Below are positions 32,654 to 43,015 of a DNA stretch of 64,000 bases, piece after piece. Position numbers and translations under genes: made by a program. The DNA is from Garra rufa (Eukaryota > Chordata > Actinopteri > Cypriniformes > Cyprinidae), in assembly GCF_049309525.1 (NCBI RefSeq), contig NC_133384.1, positions 15,161,085 through 15,225,084 on the forward strand. Reading direction: 5' to 3'. Each line of letters opens with the position of its first letter. Position 1 is the first letter of the stretch. The notes under the pieces are model-generated. The model did not search any database. It was not told where the DNA came from and saw only the letters and a program-made list of their open reading frames with translations.

Positions 32654-34494
32654 GGTGAAAGTCATCGAGTAGAATTTTTTTTTCAAAGTTTCTCTGATGA
32701 ATAGAAAGTTCAGAAGAACAGCATTTATCTGAATTATAAATCTTTTGGAACATTATAAATGTCTTTATCATCACTTTTAATCAATTTAAAGCATCTTTGC
32801 TAAATAAAAATATTATTTCTATCATTTTTTTTATACTGACTCCAAGCTTTTGAACAGTGTAGTATATAAAGGTTACAAAGACTTTTTATTTCAGATAAAT
32901 GTTAATCTTTGGCTCTTTCTATTCATCAAAAAAATCCTGAAAAAAATTTACTTTTCTGTTTTAAATATTGATGATAATAATAATCAGCATATTAGAATGA
33001 TTTCTGAAAGATCATGTGACACTAAAATCTGGAGTAATAATGCTGAAAATTTAGGGATAAATTACATTTTTAAATATATTCAACTAGAAAGCAGTTATTT
33101 TAAGTAGTAAATACTTTACAGTATTAATGGATCAAATTAATGCAGGCTTGGTGAGCAGAGGAGAAATCTTTAAAAACACTAAAAACCGTACTGTTCAGAA
33201 ACTTTTGACTGGAACGACATGATGCTATACATAATACAGAAAACTTGTAATATAAAACTAGTGCCTGAATGTAATGTGATGGGTGTAAACTGTGGGCGTA
33301 TAGTATCTATCAGTTAACATTTTTACCCTATACAAATGTGACCCGGGACCACAAAACCAGTCATAAGGTTAAATTTTACAAAACTGAGATATATACATTA
33401 TACGGAAGCTCAATAAATAAGCTTTCTATTGATGTATGGTTTGTTAGGATAGGACAATATTTGGCCGAGATACATCTGTTTGAAAATCTGAAATCTAAGG
33501 GTGCAAAAAATCAAAATACGGAGAAAATCACCTTTAAAGTTGTCCAAATTAAGTGCTTAGCAATGCATATTACTAATCAAAAATTACATTTGGATAGGTT
33601 TACAGTAGGAATTTTACAAAAAATCTTCATGGAACATGATCTTTACTTAATTTCCTAATGATTTTTGACATAAAAGAAAAATCAATAATTTTGACCCATA
33701 CAATGTATTTTTGGCTATTGCTACAAATATACCCCAGCGACTTAAGACTGGTTTTGTGGTCCAGAGTCACAAATGTGGTGTCATGCTTTGAGAAAAAAAA
33801 AAAAAAAAAAAGCATTCAAATTTTCAGGATTGTTTCTTTCAGGTTTTTCATGACCTTGACATACTGTCTTACAGTTACATTGTAGTTAACGTTACATTGT
33901 AGAAGTATAATGTCCAGCTATTCTTGCAAATTACTGTAAAACTATGCAAGTTTCTTTTAGAGAAAGCATGCAAATGAAAACATAATATTAACTAAAACAT
34001 ATTTAAAAAAAAAAACACTGCTAATAATGTGTTGACATTACCCAGGTTTTCCCCGTCCATCACTCTGGCAAGGAAGCAGCAGATGGTTCTCTGAGTGGGA
34101 TGATCTGACCTGTGGGAACATGGCTCAAGATCATCCACTATACCTGAGGAATAGACAATAAACAACATATGACAATACAACACGAACGACATCTCTAGTA
34201 CTATTAAAAATAAAGGAAAGCTACATAAAAATAAAAGCATTTAGCATTAATTACTATAATAAAACAATTGCTAGAATCAAAACAATCTTACTTACTTTCG
34301 AAGAGTTTCAAAGTTTTACGAAACTCCGGTCCAGATCTGTCTCTGAAGAGCCGACATAGTGACGCGAAGTAATAATCGATCACCCATGACTGGACAACAC
34401 CCTCGACTTCAGTTAAGTTAGTTTTATCAGTCGTACTGGATATTACCTCATTCAACGTGCCCTCCATTTTCATGTTTATGTTGAAAACAAACAT
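30749..34494 (-). CDS. terf1: Telomeric repeat-binding factor 1 (TRF1), N-terminus and TRFH domain
   Basis: Family knowledge: TRF1 is a shelterin subunit that binds duplex TTAGGG repeats. The TRFH domain dimerises and docks partners such as TIN2, and a C-terminal Myb/telobox binds DNA. Seen: exons 34296-34494, 34042-34143, 31644-31768, 31467-31553, 31236-31385 and 30749-30862, all with AG/GT borders and phases that join to 258 residues. Helices of TRFH are recognisable: VVQSWVIDYYFASLCRLFRD, RTICCFLARVMDGENL, RITPLMSALPIWESL, KIKTLLIVQSVAVC, KLTTIVSKKDAYDQLLMNF and SSVFLLEAALKVVQA. Order and intron phases follow TRF1. Adjacency to kcnb2 matches human TERF1-KCNB2. The Myb domain is not found. 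The last exon either ends at an in-frame TAA or is spliced by a donor overlapping it. TRF2 is less likely on synteny; the short acidic N-terminus also fits TRF1. Confidence 0.88.
31236..31385 (-). CDS. terf1: terf1 exon 5: TRFH helices
   Basis: 150 bases, 50 codons, phase 0 both ends (acceptor CTTCACAG, donor GTACAA). It encodes KLQGKLTTIVSKKDAYDQ, NFTFNQLLENIDTFLD and QERSSVFLLE, matching the KSKLLxIISQKD and EKSSTFLM segments of TRF1. Confidence 0.9.
31467..31553 (-). CDS. terf1: terf1 exon 4: TRFH helix
   Basis: 87 bases, 29 codons, phase 0 both ends (acceptor TTCAAG, donor GTGCGT). It encodes SVAVCVKNGKSQLAKETLQW, matching the AVCMENGNFKEAEE segment of TRF1. A second AG 9 bases inside (CGCAG) could be an alternative acceptor in frame. 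Confidence 0.87.
31644..31768 (-). CDS. terf1: terf1 exon 3: TRFH core
   Basis: 125 bases, phase 1 in and phase 0 out (acceptor TTTCAG, donor GTATTT). It encodes VRYDHVSRITPLMSALPIW and HAKIKTLLIVQ. The RITPL motif with the following helix is strongly diagnostic for TRF1/TRF2 TRFH domains. Confidence 0.92.
31780..32353. other. terf1 intron 2, no feature seen
   Basis: AT-rich intron sequence between exon 3 and the second family-A MITE; no coding or regulatory signal identified. Confidence 0.5.
32354..33212. mobile_element. Palindromic MITE, family A copy 2 (in terf1 intron 2)
   Basis: Starts TACACTACCAGTCAAAAGTT, ends with the inverse partner CTGTTCAGAAACTTTTGACT. It has interior CTCACCAAGCCTGCATTTAT and its partner AATGCAGGCTTGGTGAGCAG. 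A partial second left end near 32836-32866 (GACTCCAAGCTTTTGAACAG) suggests a nested or duplicated copy. An (ATT)n tract lies at 32627-32653. Confidence 0.8.
33337..33771. mobile_element. MITE, family B copy 1 (in terf1 intron 2)
   Basis: Terminal inverted repeats TGTGACCCGGGACCACAAAA and, from the right end, TGTGACTCTGGACCACAAAA. The interior word GCAATGCATATTACTAATCA is shared with copies at 36270, 48617 and 52500. The 106-residue frame inside it is a repeat translation. It is followed by an A tract at 33792-33811. Confidence 0.85.
34042..34143 (-). CDS. terf1: terf1 exon 2: TRFH second and third helices
   Basis: 102 bases, phase 1 in and out (acceptor TCCTCAG, donor GTAATG). It encodes IVDDLEPCSHRSDHPTQR and TICCFLARVMDGENL, corresponding to the QLRTIYICQFLTRIAAGKTL region of TRF1. 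A 2.3 kb intron with two MITEs separates it from exon 3. Confidence 0.88.
34296..34494 (-). CDS. terf1: terf1 exon 1: start codon and first TRFH helix
   Basis: 199 coding bases with a strong donor GTAAGT at 34290-34295. The first ATG is at 34494; in-frame ATGs at codons 8 and 10 (MKMEG) are equally plausible starts. After a short acidic leader comes VEGVVQSWVIDYYFASLCRL, the first TRFH helix, then FRDRSGPEFRKTLKLFE. Confidence 0.88.
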
Positions 34495-34575
34495 TCCCGC
34501 CTAGCGGTCTTGTGCGGGCGGAGTTTATGTGAAATTCTGACCGCAACGCCACCTGCCGGCACGGAGCAAACAACA
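34495..34575 (-). promoter_or_regulatory. Probable terf1 promoter/5' UTR
   Basis: Immediately upstream of the terf1 start the AT-rich surroundings switch to GC-rich sequence with CCGCCTAGCGG and a GC-box-like GGGCGGAG, typical of a TATA-less housekeeping promoter. No transcription start can be fixed. Confidence 0.5.
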
Positions 34576-34649
34576 AGAACGTCTTTGTAGAACAAATATT
34601 TAAATATCTTCAATAAATATAACAATATAATGTAATAATATAATATTCA

Positions 34650-34827
34650 GGGGTGTTTAAACTCGGTCCTGGAGGGCCGGTGTCCTGCAGAGTTTAGCTC
34701 CAACCCTAATTATACACACCTGAAGCTAATCAGTTTACTAGGCTTACTGGAAACTTCCATGCAGGTGTGTGAGGCAAGTTAAATCTAAACTCTGCAGGAA
34801 ACCAGCTCTCCAGGATAGAGTTTGGAC
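34650..34827. mobile_element. Short foldback MITE
   Basis: 178 bases. The left end GGGGTGTTTAAACTCGGTCC and the right end (reverse complement TTGTCCAAACTCTATCCTGG) pair imperfectly; inner CTGCAGAGTTTAGCTCC also has a partner. This type of ~200 bp foldback is frequent in cyprinid genomes. It sits between terf1 and kcnb2. Confidence 0.7.
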
Positions 34828-34879
34828 AATAAATTAAAAACTTTGCTCACAATATCACAACTAGGTCAAAAAAGATGCG

Positions 34880-34882
<3 letters not shown>

Positions 34883-34922
<40 letters not shown>
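34883..34922. repeat. (TA)n microsatellite
   Basis: About 19 TA units, uninterrupted. Confidence 0.95.
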
Positions 34923-34925
<3 letters not shown>

Positions 34926-35388
34926 TTAGCCTTGGTCTAATCAGAGATCATGTCTACTATAGGCTACTTGCAACAGAAAATCAGAATTTTGGTGGGAAAA
35001 CTACAGCACAGGCCATAGATTTGCTGAATTATGTTAAGTGTTCATCAGGTAGGTAGTTGTTGTCTGGATCTAAAATATGACCTTTTTTGTTTTTGTTTTG
35101 TTTAGTAGTTTTTCTGTTTGCTAAAATTACAAAAATGGATCATTTTAAAACATAGTTGTCAGCTGAGTTAATACCTATTTCCTGTCATATAGGCTAAATG
35201 ACGACTGAAGCATTTTCACTAGCTTTTCCCCGGTTTCACAGACAACGCTTAAGGCTAGTCAGACTAAAATAAATGTTTGAGCTGTCTCAACTGAAAATAT
35301 CTTAAAATATGTTGGAACGCTTGTTCTATCTCAGGAAGCACACTTGTAACGTTTTCTTCCAAGGCATTTTTTATAAAAGCTGCTTAAA

Positions 35389-35778
35389 TACACTACCAGT
35401 CAAAAGTTTTTGAATAGTAGATTTGTTATGATTTTTTAATCGCTTCTGCTCACCAAGCTTGTTTTTATTTGATCAAAAGTACAGCAAAAACAGTACAGTT
35501 TTGAAATGTTTTTACTATTTAATAACTGTTTTCTGTTTGAATATATTTTAAAGTGTAATTTGTTGCTGTGATCAAAGCTAAGTTTTAGCATCATTACTCC
35601 TAAAGTGTCACATGATCCTTCAGAAATCATTGTAATATGCTGAGTTTCTTTTCAAGAAACATTTTCATGTTCATGTTTTTTGAGCAGCAAATCAGAATAT
35701 TAGAATGAATTCTGAAGGATCATGTGACTGGAGTAATGATGCTAAAAAATTAGCTTTGAAATCACTAGAATAAATTAC

Positions 35779-35841
<63 letters not shown>

Positions 35842-35999
35842 GTTTTCAAAAAGAAAACAGGCATTTTAAATGGTAAAAATGTTTCAAAATGTCACAATTT
35901 TTGTTGTACTTTCAATCAAATAAATGCAGGCTTGGTGCGCTGAAGAGACTTCTTTGAAAAACATTAAAAAGTTACTGTTCAAAAACTTTTGACTAGTGT
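35389..35999. mobile_element. Palindromic MITE, family A copy 3, with internal (TA)n
   Basis: Left end TACACTACCAGTCAAAAGTT; right end ACTGTTCAAAAACTTTTGAC. Interior CACCAAGCTTGTTTTTATTT. A (TA)n tract has expanded inside at 35785-35842. Confidence 0.8.
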
Positions 36000-36269
36000 C
36001 AAATGAGGATTTACTTTAAATGGTTGAGATTGCTGTTGGAGGAAAACATATCTAAATACATTTAAAATAGGAACAAGTCTGCAGTTAAAATGATCTACAA
36101 ACACGACTCTTGACTCCAAGTATTTATAAACGAGGCTATATGTTTTCCTATTCACTCTCTCAAAGACTGAAAGAAAATCTGTCCAGCAAATAAACCAACA
36201 CTAGGTGTCACACTAGTTCAACCCCATGAACATGATTAGGGAACCCTGTTAGATGAAGAATGCCAAAGC

Positions 36270-36649
36270 AGTCTTAAGTAGCATGGGTATATTTGTAGCA
36301 ATAGCCAAAAATACATTGTATTTGTCAAAATCATCCATTTTTCTTTTCTGCCAAAAAAAATTATTAGGATATTAAGTAAAGATCATGTTCCATGAAGATA
36401 TTTTGTACTTTTCCTACCATAAATATATCAAAACTAATTTTTTATTAGTAATATGCATTGCTAAGAACTCCGTTTGGACAACTTTAAGGGCTATTTTCTC
36501 AATATTTAGATTTTTTTGCACCCTCAGATTCCAGATTTTCAAATATCCTAACAAACCATACATTAATGGAAAGCTTGTTTATTCAGCTTTCAGATGATGT
36601 ATAAATCTCAATTTCGGGAAATTGACTGGTTTTGTGGTGCAGGGTCACA
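36270..36649. mobile_element. MITE, family B copy 2
   Basis: Opposite orientation to copy 1: it ends ACTGGTTTTGTGGTGCAGGG TCACAA. The left terminus is eroded (starts around AGTCTTAAGTAGCATGGG). Confidence 0.75.
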
Positions 36650-38340
36650 AATAAAACCCTGTGTGTAGCATTCAGCTATGTCTACTTATGCTAAATACTG
36701 TTAGTTTTGATAAAAGATGTCAAATGTATTTTCACAAAATACACAGAGCAAGGTAATGTTGCTTAAAAACGTAGCTACAATAAAGTTGAAACAATGTTTA
36801 GAACATATAATATAACATAATATATTAAAACAGCTGTTCTCAATGAATCAGGGTAATTAGGATGCTTTAGAACAGCTTAGGACTATTTGGAATGGTATAG
36901 AACTTTGGATTTTCCCATAGACTGAGACAGTTTGCAAAGGGTATGAATCATTTTAGACATGACACTTTTTGTTCAAATGTAAATAAAAGCTGAGAAATAT
37001 TTTTTTTTTCCACAATGATGCCTCTTGTACATCGTCTTATTATCTTTTGGTAGAAGCCTGTGTCGTTTCCGGTCAAAAAAAAAAAAAAAAAACTTGCTGG
37101 TTGAATAAAAGTAATTTTATGTCAGAATTTGCCAGGAAAGAATCCTTGAGTACAAATACCAAGAGTGGTATATATAGGCTATGTTTGACAGACAGGGGGT
37201 TTTAATGTGGCAAGAAGCTAGTTTATCATGTATAATACCACATAATTATTTACTTTTATTTTGGATTCACAAAGTTTTTTATCTAGAAAAGCGATCCTTC
37301 TTTTGTCTCAGGCTGTGAAACCTCACAAGATATTAAGTTTGATTACATGCCAATCATGTAAAAATGTTTATCATCTTTTGTTTTCTCTACATTCAACAGA
37401 AAATCCACACAAGAATGAGGACAGAAGAGACATTTGAAGAGCCACTTGTACACTACCATATAAAACTTTGGGTCTGTAAGATGTCTGAAGTGTCTTTTTT
37501 CCCTCTAAGCTTCATTTATTTGATCAGAAATATTTTTAGGATTCTTGTTTTGAATGTGTTTAAGTAATTTTTGCCATTTTTAATGTCTAGCAGTTGTGTG
37601 CTATGAAGAGGGAACGGCTTGAATAAAGACATGAGATGGAAGTTGCATAACACAGGTCAGTTATTTACACATTTATTTGTTATCCTGCATATGCTAGTAG
37701 ACTTAACATAGACAATGCGGATTATTTTACAGAAATGTCGACATACATGTACCATGACAAAGTGTTCTGTGATCACATAATTGTACAGATTACTACATGC
37801 ATTCAAAGATGCTGATATGTGCAGAAACAGTCTGCAGCTTAAAGGTGTCTACGGACATTGAGATACAAGATAACATCGTTTAAACAAACAAAAACAGAAA
37901 AGAGGCAGAAGACGTGAGAGGAAGAAATACAGTGTAGCAAGGATGCATGGGAGAACAGGCTATGACACATGGATGACACATTCATATTTAACCTCGCTTT
38001 CAAACAAAAGAAGAAAACCACGCGCTTGCCATGACGATATATATCACAAACGATCATGTGATGAGAAACATGCTTGTTCACAGTCCATCAGCTGTTAAAA
38101 GTTCATTTTACCATTTACACAGGAGCAAAGTCACACAGACCCAAATCCCTTTGCATCTACTGCTCCCACAAAGGCTCATGGGAGATGCTTCTATAGTCAT
38201 ATGATGACATGCTACAGATAAAAAAAAAAGCAGTTGATTGCCTGGTGTGAGTCACGAAGAAAACAAGAGCTTAACATGACCGACTTTGAGCCCCACTCAT
38301 TTGCCTTATTCGACAGGTGCTAAATGGTGTGAATCTTTGA
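36650..38340. other. terf1-kcnb2 intergenic / possible distal kcnb2 3' UTR
   Basis: No coding region. The minus-strand words AATAAATGTGTAAATAACTG around 37655-37675 contain a polyadenylation hexamer, and the sequence to its right is high-complexity and repeat-poor up to 38340. That would fit the end of a long kcnb2 3' UTR, which is speculative. An A tract is at 37075-37092. Confidence 0.3.
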
Positions 38341-39076
38341 AAAATTAATTTGCTTCCGGAATAAACATTTCCTATTAATTTACTCACCCCTATGTCATCA
38401 AAAATGTTCATGTCTTTCTTTCTTCAGTAGAAAAGAAATTAGGCCTTTTAATGTAAACATTGCAGAAAATGTTCTCTATAAATTCTTAAAGTTCACTTTC
38501 AGAACAAAAATTTACAGATAATGTACTCAGCCCCTTGTCATCCAAGATGTTCATGTCTTTCTTTCTTCAGTCGTAAGGAAATTCTGTTTTTTGAGTAAAA
38601 CATTTCAGGATTTCTCTCCATATAATGGACTTCTATGGTGCCCCCGAGTTTGAACTTCTAAAATGCAGCTTCAAAGGGCTCTAAACGATCCCAGCCGAGA
38701 AAAAAAGGGTCTTTTCTAGCAAAATTTTCCACAAAAAAATTACAATTTCTATACTTTTAAACCTCAAATGCTCTTATTGTCTAGCTCGGCAACACGAACG
38801 TTTGAGATTAAAAATATATAAGTTGTAAATGTTTTTAGAAAATAACCAATCGTTTCACTAGATAAGACCCTTCTTCCTTGGCTGGGATCACTTAGAGCTA
38901 TTGAAGCTGCATTTAAACTGCATTTTGGAAGTTCAAACTCTGGGGCACCATAGAAGTCCATTATATATATACATTTCCTTACGACTGAAGAAAAAAAGAC
39001 ATGAACATCTTGGATGACAAGGGGGTGAGTACATTATCTGTAAATTCTTGTTCTGAAAGTGAACTACTCCTTTAAA
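38341..39076. mobile_element. ~590 bp fully palindromic MITE (family C) plus truncated copy
   Basis: At 38488-39076 the left arm AAGTTCACTTTCAGAACAAA, TGTTCATGTCTTTCTTTCTT and AGCTTCAAAGGGCTCTAAAC is mirrored by the right arm AGCTCTAT..TGAAGCTGC and GACATGAACATCTTGGATGA, ending GTGAACTACTCCTTTAA. Arms are ~250 bases with a loop near 38740-38830. A truncated copy of the left arm precedes it at 38386-38460. Confidence 0.8.
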
Positions 39077-39274
39077 AATAAAGGTGCTTCAAAAGGTTCT
39101 TCAAGCAATACCATAGAAGAACCATTTTTGGTTCCACAAAGAACCATTTCTTGCTTACCTTCTGAATCTGAAGAACCTTCTTTGCCACAAAGAACCTTTT
39201 TTGAAACAAAAGGTTTCATGTAGATGAAAAGGTTCTTCTATGGCATCGTAGGGCCCCTTTATTTTTAAGAGGGT
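39077..39274. mobile_element. Short foldback MITE (family D)
   Basis: AAATAAAGGTGCTTCAAAAG at the left pairs loosely with the right end CCCTTTATTTTTAAGAGGG; repeated GGTTCTTC / GAAGAACC words in between. Probably inserted between two family-C copies. Confidence 0.65.
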
Positions 39275-39768
39275 ATAGTGGACTTCAATGTGTTGAAGGT
39301 CCAAATTGCAATTTCAATGCAGCTTCAAAGGGCTCTACACCATCTCAGCCGAGGAAAAAGGGTCTTATCTAATGAAACGATTAGTCATTTTCTTAAAATG
39401 TATATACTTTTCAACCACAAATGCTTGTCTTGCACTAGTTTGACTTCACGCATTATGTAGTAATTCGTTAAGTCTTTATATAAGTACATAATAGGGGTAT
39501 AAAAGTATGGCTTTTTTTTAATGAGTACATGTTTTACTAGACAAGACTCTTATTCCTCGTCTGGGATCGTGTAGAGCTCTTTGAAGCTGCATTGAAACTG
39601 CAAACTCCCATTGAAGTCCACTATATGAAGAAAAATCCTGGAATGTTTCCCTCAAAAACCTTAATTTCTTTTTGACTGAAGAAAGAAAGACATGAACATT
39701 TTGGATGATGTGGAGGTGAGTAAATGATCCAGGGAATTTCTATTCTGGAAGTGAACTAATCCTTTAAT
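39275..39768. mobile_element. MITE, family C second copy, left arm truncated
   Basis: Begins TAGTGGACTTCAATGTGTTG and ends GAAGTGAACTAATCCTTTAA. The interior GCTTCAAAGGGCTCTACACC and AGAGCTCTTTGAAGCTGCAT form the inner palindrome. Confidence 0.7.
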
Positions 39769-39977
39769 TTGTGAAATATTTGAAACTGTAATTTTAAAAT
39801 GCCACAATGTGCATACGAGTCTGCCACTGACAGATAAAAGTAAACCAGCTATAAATAACATCTTATGAGCTGTTCAAATGATCAGGGCTCTGAAATTAGT
39901 ATTTCTGAGCATATGCAAGCACTTATTTGACATTATTTCATTTGAGCATTTCGTCTTGCTTGTGTTTATGGCATCAC

Positions 39978-40206
39978 TTAAAAGGATAGTTCACTCAGAA
40001 ATGAAAAGGCTGTCATCATTTACTCACCCTTAAACTTTATAATTACAGCATGTTTAGAACAGTTTTTGTTCATACAGTGAAAGGCAATGGGGTCCAAAAC
40101 AGCACTGAACCCCATTGACATTCAACTTTGACTTTCAAATATTTGGGGGTTTGGGGGTGAATAAATGACAGAATTTTCATTTCTGGTGAAGTATTTCTCT
40201 TAAACG
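39978..40206. mobile_element. Short MITE with AGGATAGTTCACTCAGAAATGA end
   Basis: Left end AAGGATAGTTCACTCAGAAA and right end CATTTCTGGTGAAGTATTTC TCTTAA are inverted partners; interior CATCATTTACTCACCCTTA pairs with GGGGGTGAATAAATGACAG. Confidence 0.7.
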
Positions 40207-43015
40207 GTTGTTGTATGTGGTACTGGGAAAACTGTAGCAGCTTTAACATGCTGAAAAAAATATTCACTTTTAAAAACAAACAAAAAAATCCATTCATTTA
40301 CCACAACAGAGGTGCCTACAGGCAATGCTAGCCAGGCACAAAAATGGTTACAAACTTCATTCGTTGATGACTTAACCCTCAATTTTATATACAGCATCAC
40401 CATATAATATTTGGACACTTAAAGTGTCTGAACGTCATTGCATTTGATACAAAATATCACACTAAGTAGCATTTGCATGATGCTTTTTTTTTTACTTTAT
40501 TTTATTTTTCATTTTTGAATACTTTAATTTTTGACAACCAGAAAGTGTCCAAAAACATCTGTCCTAATTTAAAAAATGTGCTTGTGCTATACATCTTTAA
40601 ATTAAATTCAACTTAGTTTGATATTTTGTAAAAAACATTATACATTTTGTCCAAATATTTTTAGGGACACTGTATATGAGGCATATAACGCACAGCGGGG
40701 AAGCTGAACATCCAGTGGGAATGCATGAGATGGGCCATTATTCAACAGTCTGTCAAAACAGAAACAGGCATGTGACAACATTCTTTTAAAAACAACAACA
40801 ACAAAAGAAACAAGATGATGCGCTCTTTAAATGAAGAAAACATAGACATCCACCATATCAGAAGATTAGTGTCGTAGAAAACCTGAGAACTTAATATTAC
40901 GCATATCTATTACTTAAAGACCTGATTTTTTTTTCTCCTATAAAAAGTATAATTTTCTGTACAGTGCTATATGAACAATGCCAACTGATTTGTAGCCTTC
41001 TCATAAATATTTATGAACAGGCACGCGTCATTTCAACCACCATATGGCAGGAAATTGTGGTCGTGCAGAATTTTGGTTTAGAAAAAATAGAACCGCTGTC
41101 AGCATTAATTTAATAAAACCTAAAATACTTTTTATGAGCCTATTAAATAATTGCAAGAGTTTGTTTTTCGTATTTCAAATGAACCTGTTTGTAGACATTT
41201 ATAAAAGACCCTCCTGGTCTGATTTGTCAGAAGAATCTTATTTGAAGAGTATAACCGATTCTGACAGCCACAAACGTCAAATCTTTTTTTGAGTGGTAAC
41301 ACTGATATTTCAAATATTAAAGATATATCATCTGAAAAATACAATTGAAGTCTCTGCCTGTACACTTACAAATCCATTAGACTGTAAATAAAGTGCCACA
41401 ATTCTTGGCCTGCATAGATTGCAGTATGCTGTATTGCACTTTCCACCAAAGCGTAACCGCAAAAGCCAGCTGAAGTCTTGAGTTCCTCCTCCTCCTCCTC
41501 ATCTTTTTCACAATCCTCATTCGGCCCATTTAGATTGTGTGATTTCTTCAAACCCACTGTACATTTTGAACAATCAGCCAACCGCCATGCCAAAGCAAGT
41601 AATATACATATATTTCCAGCAATCTTGGAATAAAGGCAACATAAAATGGATATTTTCTTTTAGATGACAGGAAAATGTCGGCCAGATGATAATACAGAAC
41701 TCAAACGAGAACAAAATATTTTTGAATACTCAGTAAAACCAGACAAATGTGAGTTGCTGTTAAGAAATGACTCAAAGGTCAGGCATCCGAATGATACAGA
41801 TATGGTGAAATATGAAGAATAATGAAACAACTCATGTGAAAAATTAAAACTGTAGTGGCATTTACCCTACTGTACTCGTTATATGAAAAAAAATGATTAA
41901 GTTTGATTTGTGTGTAAATGAAAACGGTTGTGTTTTGGTCCTTTTGACAAGTAAATATAGCATTTCTAAGAGGCTGGGTTTTTGAGTTTTAACAGGGAAA
42001 TATGTGAACAACATTTGTAGGTTTTAATGACCAGAATCACTCATTTGAAATTACTCTAACACCACTATGTAGACTAGTTGTTCTTAAATTGAGTATGTAA
42101 AGATAAGTTAAGACATACATACCTGCAGTACCCATGTGTTTGTATGATATAGTTTTACCCTAAAATCTTCTTATTGAAAATTTACATCTAACTTTATCCT
42201 GGCATCGCTATCTCAATGTATAATATTCAATATAGAACTTGCATTTACAGCTACTGTATATTATCGCTATTTTCCTTTGGCAACTACAGGTGTATATGCA
42301 ACTCTGATATCAAGAAAAAGTGGTGCAATTCATCTGGTCATTAAATGGAGATTTTGATGCTGCTAATTTGAATACCAAACCCAAAAATAAATAACTAAAA
42401 TAAAACCTCAAAATAAATATGTGACATTATAGACCATTCCTAAATCTTAACACAAACACATCTGCATTAGGTACACATTGCATTTCTACAGAAAGTCATG
42501 ATATGTTTCAATACGTCGCTACTTTGCAGCTCACTTTTCACAGTCTTTGATGAAAATTCCTCTTTGAAACAGAAAAAAGGCTAACAAAACCCTTTTGACA
42601 TCTACTGTGCCCTCTGTGGCTATGTGCATTGTCATTGCTGTAGTCTCTATATTTACCGTGGAGTGCTCTCAGCAAACTAAGCACCGTAAAACAGCTTTGT
42701 TAATATGCATGCTCTTGTAGATCTGTCCCCCTACGGTTCTGACTGTCTCTATAAAACAATAAACAAGTGAAAGGTAAAATGTACAGGTAGGTCAACAATG
42801 TCCTCATTGTTGGGTAGATACATTCTAAACAAGCCTCTCGTTTGCACCCGCGTCCTCCAGGTGTCGTCTGCAAGAAACTGCAGTCTCTTTTGCGTTATTG
42901 ACAATGACACAATTACAAGGGACTTTTCATGCCATGCAAAAATATCTTTCAGACCACATCTGCGTGCCCTTTTCTCCACCAGTGCGCTCCACTCTGTCCG
43001 AATGGCAAGCCACAG
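40207..43015 (-). other. Probable kcnb2 3' UTR and proximal downstream sequence
   Basis: Downstream (minus strand) of the kcnb2 stop. 40900-43015 is repeat-poor and of high complexity, as expected of a long vertebrate channel 3' UTR; AATAAA on the minus strand occurs several times. 40385-40680 looks repeat-derived (GTGTCCAAATATTATATGG-like ends). No protein-coding signal. The UTR end is not determined. Confidence 0.45.

Noticed and set aside
33338..33658. 106-codon frame in the terf1 intron
   Set aside because: Lies inside family-B MITE; similar translations appear in the other copies.
41366..41593. 75-codon frame with a Glu run downstream of kcnb2
   Set aside because: The Glu run comes from a CTC-repeat patch in a likely untranslated region; no domain.
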